A stretch of DNA of 14,040 nt from JAAOZP01 sp038848185 (lineage in GTDB: Archaea > Thermoproteota > EX4484-205 > JAAOZP01). This document shows positions 5,652-13,800 of the stretch, piece by piece. The notes under the pieces were generated by a model. That model was not told where the DNA came from, made no database searches, and saw nothing but the letters and a program-made list of their open reading frames with translations. The stretch covers positions 1 to 14,040 of the forward strand of contig JAWCNV010000029.1 of the NCBI GenBank assembly GCA_038848185.1, read 5' to 3'. The position numbers and the translations under genes were made by a program. How positions within the stretch are numbered: the first letter of the stretch is position 1; each line of letters begins with the position of its first letter.

Positions 5652-6842
5652 ATGCCTAAGGGCCTTAAGTACCTGATCATAGTCGGAGACGGGATGGCTG
5701 ATTACCCGGTTGAGGAGGCGGGTGGGAAGACTCCGCTTCAACTCGCCTACAAGCCTAACATGGATTACATAGCTGGGAGAAGCAGGATGGGTATGCTTAG
5801 AACACTGCGTCCAGACCTGCCTAAGGGCAGTGACATTGCAAACCTCATTATACTTGGCTACGACCCCTACGTGTGCTACACGGGCAGAGGACCCCTTGAG
5901 GCTGCTGCAAGGAGAATAAGGGTTGAGGATGACGAGGTCGTCTTCAGATGCAACCTTATAACTGTTGAAGGAGGCAGAATACTGGACTACTCTGGGGAAC
6001 ACGTTACGACTGATGAGGCTAGGCTTCTCATATCAGTATTGAACGACAGGCTTAACGAGCTTGGGAGATTCCACGCGGGAGTCAGCTACAGGAACCTCTT
6101 CATCTCCAAGATTGGTGAAGGCTTGAAGGCGACTCCTCCTCATGATATAGTTGGGGAGAAATACGAGGAGCATATGTTGAAGCCTTTGAACGAGGATTCG
6201 AGGAGGCTGAACGAGATGATGCTGAAATCAATCAGCATACTTTCTGAAAATCCGGTTAACACGCGGAGGATTAACTCTGGCAAGAGGCCTGCGAACATGG
6301 TTTGGATCTGGGGGCAGGGAAGGATGCCTAGGCTGGAGCCCTTCTCCGAGAAACACGGTTTGAAAGGCACAGTCATATCTGCGGTAGACCTGATAAAGGG
6401 GATAGGTTGGCTTGCTGGAATGGTGGTGCCAGAGGTTCCAGGTGCAACCGGCTACTATGATACTAACTATGAGAACAAGGCTTTGTACGCTGTTAAAGCC
6501 CTTGAGGATTGCGACTTCGTTTATCTTCATGTTGAGGCTCCTGATGAAGCGGGGCATGAGGGCTCTTTCAAAACCAAGGTCAGGGTTATTGAGGAGATGG
6601 ACAGGAGGCTGATCGGAAGGATACTTGACAACATTAGTGTGGAGGAGGTTTCAATAAGCATCCTAATAGATCATCCTACTCCAGTATCCGTTAGGAACCA
6701 TACTGTTGACCCAGTTCCGTTCGCAATAATGAAGCCGGGTGCGGAGGGCGATGGCAAACCGTTCGACGAGGATTCCGGTAGTGAAGGCTCCTTTAACTTG
6801 GTAGACGGGATGGATTTCATTAAAATACTTAAAGAGGCTTAG
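5652..6842 (+). CDS. apgM: 2,3-bisphosphoglycerate-independent phosphoglycerate mutase, archaeal type
   Basis: Interconverts 3- and 2-phosphoglycerate in glycolysis and gluconeogenesis; cytoplasmic, two-metal alkaline-phosphatase-superfamily enzyme that passes through a phosphoserine. At 396 residues from ATG 5652 it is a normal archaeal length. Visible: GDGMADYP with metal ligand Asp13, KGSDIAN with catalytic Ser60, YTGRGPLEA (76-84), HVEAPDEAGHEG with His293, Asp298 and His302, DHPTP (340-344) and RNHTVDPVPF with His350. All expected active-site residues are present. The start is supported by the TATA-like box at 5621-5628. The nuclease gene follows after 13 bases, so the two are likely co-transcribed. 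Confidence 0.96.
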   Translation: MPKGLKYLIIVGDGMADYPVEEAGGKTPLQLAYKPNMDYIAGRSRMGMLRTLRPDLPKGSDIANLIILGYDPYVCYTGRGPLEAAARRIRVEDDEVVFRCNLITVEGGRILDYSGEHVTTDEARLLISVLNDRLNELGRFHAGVSYRNLFISKIGEGLKATPPHDIVGEKYEEHMLKPLNEDSRRLNEMMLKSISILSENPVNTRRINSGKRPANMVWIWGQGRMPRLEPFSEKHGLKGTVISAVDLIKGIGWLAGMVVPEVPGATGYYDTNYENKALYAVKALEDCDFVYLHVEAPDEAGHEGSFKTKVRVIEEMDRRLIGRILDNISVEEVSISILIDHPTPVSVRNHTVDPVPFAIMKPGAEGDGKPFDEDSGSEGSFNLVDGMDFIKILKEA

Positions 6843-6855
6843 GAAAGGGGAAGTA

Positions 6856-7182
6856 ATGAGATCCTTTAAGAGGAAAGGATACCTTGTTGAGCGTAAGGTG
6901 AGGATGCTTCTCCAGAGGCAGGGATGGGTGACGGTGAGATCCGGTGGCAGCCTTGGTTTTGCAGACCTGGTTTGCCTTAAAAAAAGGAGATGCATCCTGA
7001 TGCAGGTTAAGTCAACCAGAAAACCTGTTCTCTACGCCGGGAAGATTCCTCTTGAGATTCAGGGTTTTCCAATCCACGTCGTAGTGGATTTCGGATACGG
7101 AAACATCAGGGTCTTCAAACCCGGTGAAAGAATGAGTAAGCAGGAAGGAATGCTTCTGAAAGAATTCTTGAAAAAGTACTGA
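6856..7182 (+). CDS. Hjc-like PD-(D/E)XK nuclease-fold protein
   Basis: 108 residues with the layout of archaeal Holliday-junction resolvases: KRKGYLVERKVRMLLQRQGW (Glu12 in the first helix), RSGGSLGFADLV (Ser29-Ser32 and metal-ligand Asp37), and LMQVKSTRK, where the usual (D/E)-x-K is Gln50-Val-Lys52. The Glu-to-Gln change alters one expected metal ligand; Q-x-K variants are known in this superfamily, so activity is not excluded. It is shorter than typical Hjc (about 130-145 residues), with a brief C-terminal part ending in a basic helix. It may resolve junctions or be a diverged or non-catalytic relative. ATG 6856 is preceded by GGAAAGGGGAAG, a purine-rich ribosome site, 13 bases after apgM. 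Confidence 0.75.
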   Translation: MRSFKRKGYLVERKVRMLLQRQGWVTVRSGGSLGFADLVCLKKRRCILMQVKSTRKPVLYAGKIPLEIQGFPIHVVVDFGYGNIRVFKPGERMSKQEGMLLKEFLKKY

Positions 7183-7220
7183 AACAACTGTGAATAAGGG
7201 TTTAAAACAACCGCGAAATC

Positions 7221-7228
7221 CTTATAGG
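7221..7228 (+). promoter_or_regulatory. TATA-like box before the small open frame and GH3-like gene
   Basis: CTTATAGG centred 30-31 bases before ATG 7255 and far (about 141 bases) from the GH3-like ATG. A second box, TTTAAAAC at 7201-7208, would give a leader of about 25 bases containing GAGAGGG before the same ATG. Confidence 0.45.
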
Positions 7229-7254
7229 GACTCACAACGTAGGATGAGAGGGCG

Positions 7255-7356
7255 ATGAAGCACTGGGCTGAATCAAAAATGGCGATGCTGAACACTAACG
7301 ATAGCTTCCTTTTCACGAAGCTGGTTGCTGGAGGAGCTGTAAGCAGAATAAGGTAA
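7255..7356 (+). CDS. Possible 33-residue small protein or leader peptide
   Basis: An ATG frame of 33 codons in the 183-base gap between the nuclease and GH3-like genes, beginning MKHWAESKMAMLNTNDSF and ending AGGAVSRIR. In favour: it starts 30-31 bases from a TATA-like box, exactly where this genome places starts; a purine-rich GAGAGGGCG precedes it; and it ends 9 bases before the next gene, an operon-like distance. Against: it is short and I recognise no family. It could be a real small protein, or an upstream frame regulating the GH3-like gene through coupling. Confidence 0.42.
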   Translation: MKHWAESKMAMLNTNDSFLFTKLVAGGAVSRIR

Positions 7357-7365
7357 CTGTGCAGA

Positions 7366-8928
7366 ATGACTACTCTTGAGAAAATTGTTCAGAAGCTCCC
7401 CTTCAACAAGATTGTCGGCCAGACTTTAATAGGTTATGCAGAAGATGTGAAGAGCTTTGAAGAGCTGAAGAAGATTGTTTTGGAAAATGCTTTAGGCGGG
7501 TTGATAATTGGGAGAAGCGTCCTGTCAAGCCTTAAGCCTAGTCGCGGAGATTTAAAGGAGTTAGCTGATTCTTATAGAAAGGCTTTCGGGTTTTCACCGA
7601 TACTTGCAGCTGAACATGAGGGAGGAAGGCTTGAAGGTCTTCCGCCTCCAGCCACAGAGTTACCGAGCCCGATGGGGGTAAGTGCGACGGGAGACACCAA
7701 GTCAGCATACATAGTTGGATACATAACTGCACTAGAATTGAGAACACTCAACATTAACACTAACCTAGCCCCAGTAGCAAACCTATACCCGTATGGCTGT
7801 GAAGCAGGGTCGGAGGAGAACAGTTTCGGCGAAGACCCTGAGGAAGTATCCGACTATGTGCTCAGCTACATAAGGGGGCTTAGGAACGGTGGAGTTCTTT
7901 CGTTCGCCAAATATTTTCCAAGAAGATTTTACGGGCAACGCGACGAAGCCTTGGAAAGCCTGAGTAAACTCTATAAAAAAGAGTTTAAGCCGTTTCAAAT
8001 GGCGTTTAAGTCTGGCGTAGAAGGAATAGTTATTGGACACGCCCCGCTTCCCGCTGTAGACAGTGTTAGCACGCCTTCCTCCTTCTCGCCCAGGGTTGTT
8101 GAGAAGATAGTTAAGAGAGAAATGGGTTTCAAAAATATTCTTCTAACAGATCATTCAGACGATAAAGAGATTCTTGATAAGTTTGACCCTGAGGAGGCAG
8201 CCATAAAGTCTCTGGAGGCCGGGAACCATCTTGTAGTGCCCTCCAAGAGAATCGAGGACCTTCATGAGGCTCTGAACAGCATAATTGAGAAGACTGGGAA
8301 AAACAAGGATTTATACAACAGGATTAGGAACAGTGCGCTAGAGGTTTTAAGCTTTAAACTTAGGAAACTTGAGAAGTTTAAGAAGACCCCTGAAAAAACG
8401 CGTGGAAGCTTGGTAAACCAGGCTAAGGCTTGGAAAATCTTCTTAAAGAGCATAACGATAATTAAAGGTGTTGAAGAACTGCCTTTAAGATGGGTCAGTA
8501 AACCAATGGTGGTTGTCACCAACGGTTTTAACGAGCTGCTTGAAGAGGCAGACAGGAAGAGGCTTAGAGATGTTTTGAAGGAGGTTTTAAAGGAGTTCAG
8601 CCTGTTAGAATACTTAGAGGAAACGCCGAGCAAGAAGCTCAGCGAGATCTACAGAAACACTCCTGGAAACACTCTTCTCATAATACTTGCTTATAATGTG
8701 TGGGGCAGCAGGAAGGAGGTCTCAGTCTTGGAGAAACTGATAGAGTTCTTCAGGGAAAGCGTTGCAATATCGTTTGGCTCACCTAGGGATTTAACGTTGT
8801 TAAGCGATGCTAAAATATGTGTAGCCGCCTTTACTCCGAGTGTGACAGCAGTCAAGGCCTCTCTAAAAGCTTTAATGGATAAATCCAAGCCTTCTGGAAG
8901 ACTACCTGTTAAAATAGAGCTGGGTTGA
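7366..8928 (+). CDS. Glycoside hydrolase family 3 (NagZ-like) protein with altered catalytic loop
   Basis: 520 residues with a GH3 N-terminal barrel (about 1-340) and a C-terminal Rossmann-like GH3-C domain (about 378-520, ending KPSGRLPVKI). Family marks: AEHEGGRLEGLP (82-93, normally D-x-E-G-G-R), NTNLAPVANL (131-140), NSFGEDPEEV (152-161), GHAPLPAVD (224-232) and LLTDHSDD with Asp262 at the nucleophile position. The signature loop K-H-F-P-G-H-G of NagZ, which supplies binding residues and leads to the general-acid His, here reads KYFPRRF (182-188), with no following D-S-H. N-acetylhexosaminidase activity is therefore doubtful; it may cleave another sugar, act as a phosphorylase, or be non-catalytic. 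No signal peptide is seen. ATG 7366 has only a distant AAGGT as ribosome site. Confidence 0.85.
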   Translation: MTTLEKIVQKLPFNKIVGQTLIGYAEDVKSFEELKKIVLENALGGLIIGRSVLSSLKPSRGDLKELADSYRKAFGFSPILAAEHEGGRLEGLPPPATELPSPMGVSATGDTKSAYIVGYITALELRTLNINTNLAPVANLYPYGCEAGSEENSFGEDPEEVSDYVLSYIRGLRNGGVLSFAKYFPRRFYGQRDEALESLSKLYKKEFKPFQMAFKSGVEGIVIGHAPLPAVDSVSTPSSFSPRVVEKIVKREMGFKNILLTDHSDDKEILDKFDPEEAAIKSLEAGNHLVVPSKRIEDLHEALNSIIEKTGKNKDLYNRIRNSALEVLSFKLRKLEKFKKTPEKTRGSLVNQAKAWKIFLKSITIIKGVEELPLRWVSKPMVVVTNGFNELLEEADRKRLRDVLKEVLKEFSLLEYLEETPSKKLSEIYRNTPGNTLLIILAYNVWGSRKEVSVLEKLIEFFRESVAISFGSPRDLTLLSDAKICVAAFTPSVTAVKASLKALMDKSKPSGRLPVKIELG

Positions 8929-8955
8929 GAAAACACCTTTAAGATTCAGATTAGA

Positions 8956-8962
8956 TTATATA
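8956..8962 (+). promoter_or_regulatory. TATA-like box for the amidotransferase-like gene
   Basis: TTATATA, the best TATA match in the window, centred 29 bases before TTG 8988. It argues against the longer frame from TTG 8964, which begins only two bases past the box. Confidence 0.52.
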
Positions 8963-8987
8963 CTTGGTAAATTACTCTCTAAAAGGG

Positions 8988-10891
8988 TTGAAGTGGTGGA
9001 GAGCACCGTTTAAACCGGCTGAAGGAGAAACGTACTCTAATTTGTATAGGCTTGTAAACAATATTCTTGAAGCAGGCTTCAAACTGGGGAGGTTTACGAA
9101 GCTCAAAGCAGCGAAAGGGACAGGTCTGCAGGCAGGAGACTTCATCATAGAGGTTGAAGACTCTTATTCAGACTCCTTGATGAATAATCTTGGCGAGGAG
9201 TACGGTTTAAAGCTTGAGCCTTTGAAAACGGTGGATCTTCAGAGTATTACTTGGATTAGACAGCCGCTCATAGGAATCTACAGTGGCAGAGGTGCAGCAG
9301 TATCATATACGCAGGAAACAGTAGAGGCATTGGAGAACATGGGTTTCAGAAAAATATCTCTTCTAACAGGGCCCTTAACCCCTGGAGACTTAGGTGGTTT
9401 AGATGTGCTGATATTCGGAGGAGGAGATAGTTTCGAAATCCTTAGGTCACTTGATCGAGATGAAACTAGGCTAGTCAGGCAATTCATAGAGACTGGCGGG
9501 GTGTACATAGGCATATGCGCCGGTGCGATGCTGCCTCTTAAACCTGTCAACCTGCTTGGAGCCGCATACGGTGAGCTTGATGCGTGGAGCGAGCTGCAGC
9601 TTATCGAATGTGAAGTCTTGAGTGACAAGGTCGCGGAACCATCATGGCCAGTTTTCTCAAGCAAGCGGGTGGGCGGAGTATTAAGAACATATCCTGTCAA
9701 AGGAATTGTTGAGTCAAGGATTGTTAAGAGAGGGCTCTTAACACTTGGGTATAAGGGGGAGATCCAGATGCTTCACATGGGCCCTCTAGTTAAAGCAGCT
9801 AACTTTAAGCAGGTTTTCGGTAAAATCGAGTCTCTTTCGAGCAATGTGGAGTATGGCTTACCCTTTGAGAAGACGGTTGAAACGGTTGAGGGGGCAAGCA
9901 GTATCGTGTTCAAGGAACACGAGTCGGGGAAAATAGTGTTATTCTTCTCCCATGTGGAGAGCAGGGAAACTCCTCTTACACACGGCTTGCTTGGTAACGC
10001 GCTGCTCCTAGGAACCTACGGCAGTGGGGAGAGGAGAATGCTGCAGCAGACTGAGTCGTTTGAGCCAACAGATCTAAAGGAGGCAGCCGAATCCTGCAGG
10101 GTAATGAGACTGATTAAAGATTCAATGATTAAAGTTATGGATCAGATAGATGACATTACACCGGGGCTCTACGCTAACCAGCTTCCAGATAAGGCTGCCC
10201 AATTAAGCTCGCTAAAGCAAGCCTTAAGCAAGATGATGACCGAAGGAAACATTATTATTAAAACCATGGAGGAGTTTGTTGAGGCAGACAAGGTTCTTCA
10301 AGAACTTAAGAAGAAGAGGCCAGTTCTGCCTCAGACCACAATCCTATCGAACAGCCTAGCGGAATGGGGATATGTTGTCAGCAAGGCGAGGAAAGCGTTG
10401 CCACCTATACTTGAAAGAATCATGAAGATCCAAGAGCTGATGGTTGACCTCTCAACCAGCATGGTGTCCTCAACCAGGGAGGATGTTGAAAAACAGTTTG
10501 ACATTCTATGGAGCATTGTTTCCGGCGGAAAGGCAAATCTTGGCAGGGGGGCACCTGCTTCNNNNNNNNNNNNNNNNNNNNNNNNNNNNNNNNNNNNNNN
10601 NNNNNNNNNNNNNNNNNNNNNNNNNNNNNNNNNNNNNNNNNNNNNNNNNNNNNNNNNNNAGAGCTGATGGTTGACCTCTCAACCAGCATGGTGTCCTCAA
10701 CCAGGGAGGATGTTGAAAAACAGTTTGACATTCTATGGAGCATTGTTTCCGGCGGAAAGGCAAATCTTGGCAGGGGGGCACCTGCTTCACCCGGTGTCGT
10801 TTCACCGTTGCTCAGTATAATTCTGAATTTTAAAGACTCGTTTGAGAAGATGAGGATGCTTAGAAAAATAGTGTCTTATGTTCAGGCTTAA
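8988..10891 (+). CDS. Class I glutamine-amidotransferase-like (BPL_N-type) protein with helical C-terminus, interrupted by an assembly gap
   Basis: After collapse of the duplicated ends around the N run the frame is continuous: 566 residues from TTG 8964, or 558 from the preferred TTG 8988. Numbered from 8964, residues 100-350 form a class I glutamine-amidotransferase-like domain: LIFGGGDSFEIL (149-160), nucleophile elbow YIGICAGAML with Cys185, and FFSHVESRE (327-335), where His330 and Glu332 could complete the triad. The pattern is closest to the N-terminal domain of biotin-protein ligase-like proteins (BPL_N), whose substrates are mostly unknown. Residues 360-566 are helical, with heptad-like stretches. 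No membrane segment is seen. It follows the GH3-like gene by 59 bases but has its own TATA box. It ends 2 bases from the carB stop. Confidence 0.8.
10433..10561 (+). repeat. First copy of exact 129-base duplication flanking the N gap
   Basis: Identical base for base to 10660-10788. It ends exactly at the first N, so it is the unmerged overlap of one contig end. Confidence 0.95.
10562..10659. other. Assembly gap, 98 N
   Basis: An undetermined run between two identical 129-base ends. Removing 227 bases (one copy plus the N) restores the downstream reading frame, so no real sequence is likely to be missing. Confidence 0.97.
10660..10788 (+). repeat. Second copy of the 129-base duplication
   Basis: It begins immediately after the last N and matches 10433-10561 exactly. 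It continues into the true 3' end of the amidotransferase-like gene. Confidence 0.95.
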
Positions 10892-10893
10892 AA

Positions 10894-13800
10894 CTAAACA
10901 TATTTTGAGAGAGGCAGATCCCTGTGGAACTCGTCCAGCGAATACGGCTCACGCTTGGAGCCATGCTTGCTATTGTTCTTAACACTTATTGCTTCAACTA
11001 TTTTCTCAGCAACCTCTAGGCTGGTTATGACCGGTATGGCGAACTCTATCGCCGTCCTCCTGATCGCATACATGTCTTTAAGAGTAGCCTTATCTGTGAG
11101 GTCAGGCGTGTTTATAACTAGGCCTGTTCTCCCGCTTGCGATGAAGCTTATTGAATCAACACCCTCCTCAGCTTTCTCGCTGAGCCTGTTAACCAGAATT
11201 ATACTATCCACTCCCTGAGAAACCAAGAAGTCCCTAGTGCCTCTTGTAGCAGCTATCGTGAAACCCATCTCCTTAAGTCGTCCAGCCAGTTTTAAAGCCT
11301 TAGACTTATCATCGTCCCTAACAGTTATGAATATAACGTCGTTCCTAGAGGGGAGGCTCAGGCCTGAGGATTCCCATGCTCTCGTAAACGTATCTATGAA
11401 GTCGTAGCCTATGCACGCCACCTCGCCAGTAGACCTCATTTCAACACCTAGAACAGGGTCAACCCCCTTAAGCCTGACGAATGAAAACGTTGGCACCTTA
11501 ACACCTATTGTTTTCTCATTACTTTTCAACGCGTCTTTAAACTCCCTTAGCTTACGTCCTGCAATAATCTTACCTGCAAGCCATATTAACGGGAGCCCCG
11601 TTGTCTTGCTCACGAATGGTGCTGTTCTGCTCGCCCTCACATTAGCCTCTATAACGTAAACTTCGGAACCCTTAACCAAGTACTGTATGTTGAACGCTCC
11701 AACGATCCTGAGTGCCTTAGCGATTTTAACCGTGTAATCCTTAATCTTATCCACAACATCCTCGGTAAGCCGTTGAGGCGGAATAATTATGGTTGCGTCG
11801 CCGCTATGCGTCCCAGCATACTCAACATGCTCCATCACACCGCCTATGAGAACATCTTCACCGTCGCTAACAGCGTCAACCTCAGCCTCGTAAGCCTGTT
11901 CGAGAAACTTACTGATAACCACAGAGTGTTCTGGGGAAATCATTGTCGCATTACGGATGTATTCAACAAGCTCCTTCTCGTTCGCAGCAACATTCATAGC
12001 TGCACCAGACAACACGTATGAAGGCCTTATTAGAACAGGGTACCCAATCTCCCTAGCTCTTGAAACAGCCTCCTCAATGCTGGTCACACTCGTCCAGGCA
12101 GGCTGCTTTATGCCAAGGTTATCCAGTAGGAGGCTGAACTTAGCCCTGTCCTCAGCGAAATCTATGCTGAGCGGCGAGGTCCCAAGTATTTTAACACCAT
12201 GCTTATAGAGTTTCGGAGTAATGTTAATCGGGTCCTGACCGCCCATTGTTACGACAACACCCTCAGGCTTCTCAGCCTCCACAATATCCATCACTCTCTC
12301 GAAGGAAAGCTCCTCAAAGTACAGTTTGTCAGACATATCGTAGTCTGTTGAAACAGTCTCAGGATTATTGTTCACAACAATAACCTCGTCGAAGCCCTCC
12401 TCCTTCATCGACCAGACTGTGTGCATAGTGCAGTAGTCAAACTCGACGCTGCTCCCAATCCTGTTCGTCCCTGCTCCGAGAATTATCACCTTCCTCCTGC
12501 TGTTTCTCTCGGAAACATCAGTAGCCTCATCCCCATAGGTGGCGTAGAGATAGTTCGTCACAGACTCCCATTCAGCAGCCATCGTGTCTATCAGCTTGAA
12601 AACAGGCTTAACACCATGCTTAATCCTGAAGCCCCTGACCTCGTCCTCGCTCCACCCAAGCCTCCTAGCTATCTGAATATCGGAGAAACCGAGCCTCTTA
12701 GCCTCCCTAATCTTCTCAGCAAGCTTCTCCTCATCCTCCTCATCCTTAAGCGTTTTAAGCTCTGAATCAACCCGGATTATGTTAAGAACCCTGTAAAGGA
12801 ACCATTTGTCTATACCGGTGACCCTGCTAATCTCCTCCACGCCAACGCCTTTCTTAAGGGCTTTAACAATGTTGAAAAGCCTCTCGTCAGTAGGCTTAAG
12901 GAAATCTGCTAAGTCTGATGAAAAATCATCATCCTCACCATTATTCCCCACGACCCCTATCCTACCTGTCTGAAGCATCCTGACAGCCTTCTGCAAAGCC
13001 TCTTCAAACGTCCTGCCTATACCCATAACCTCGCCAACCGACTTCATCATGGTGCCTATGGTCCTGTCAACGTTGCCTGGAAACTTCTTGAAGTCCCACC
13101 TAGGGTACTTAACCACCACGTAGTCCAGCGCAGGCTCGAAGCTTGCCTTCGTAACCCCAGTAACCTTGTTCGTAAGCTCCTCTATCCGGTAACCCAGGGC
13201 AAGCTTAGCCGCAAGATAAGCCAGAGGATAACCTGTAGCCTTGGATGCTAGTGCACTCGACCTTGAAAGCCTCGGGTTAACCTCGACAACGATCAGCTCC
13301 CTGCTCGCAGGGTCTAGGCCGAACTGAATATTACACTCGCCCACTATACCAAGCTTATCCACAATCCTGAGGCCAGCCTCCCTAAGCATATGGTACTCCT
13401 TGTTGGTAAGAGTCTGAATAGGAACAACAACTATTTTCTCACCCGTGTGCACACCCAGAGGGTCGAAACCCTCCATCGTCGCCACGCATACACTGTTACC
13501 GTAGTAGTCCCGCATGTACTCGTATTCAAGCTCCTTCCACCCGAAGTATGACCTTTCCACCAGAACCTCCCCATTAGCACTCCATCTCAAAGCCTTCGAA
13601 ACAGACTCGTAAAGCTCATCCCGGTTCCCAGCTATACCGGAACTCTGCCCACCGAGAGTGAAAGAGGTTCTCACGAGAAGAGGGAAGCCAAGCTTCTCCG
13701 AAATACTTACAGCATCCTCAGGAGACCTTGCTATACCACTCGGAGGAACCTTCAAACCTATTTCCATCATTGCCCTCCTAAACAGATCCCGGTCCTCAGA

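Noticed and set aside
5552..5680. N-terminal extension of the 110-residue protein to 5680
   Set aside because: It would run through the apgM promoter and start, and the added 43 residues are basic and unlike the rest; a TATA-like box lies within it at the right distance from TTG 5551.
5577..6002. 141-codon minus-strand frame opposite apgM
   Set aside because: It is the antisense of a clearly coding, motif-complete phosphoglycerate mutase and shows no protein-like pattern.
7245..7300. C/D-box guide RNA (C-like GCGATGA followed by CTGA, twice)
   Set aside because: C and D-type boxes are too close together for a guide sequence, and the same bases read as an open small frame.
8262..8633. 123-codon minus-strand frame opposite the GH3-like gene, apparently hydrophobic
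   Set aside because: The hydrophobic, Ser/Leu-rich composition is the usual shadow of Lys/Glu-rich coding on the other strand.
10433..10788. Tandem repeat or duplicated exon-like segment in the amidotransferase-like gene
   Set aside because: Both copies touch the N run exactly and are identical, and frame is restored by collapsing them, which marks an unmerged contig overlap.
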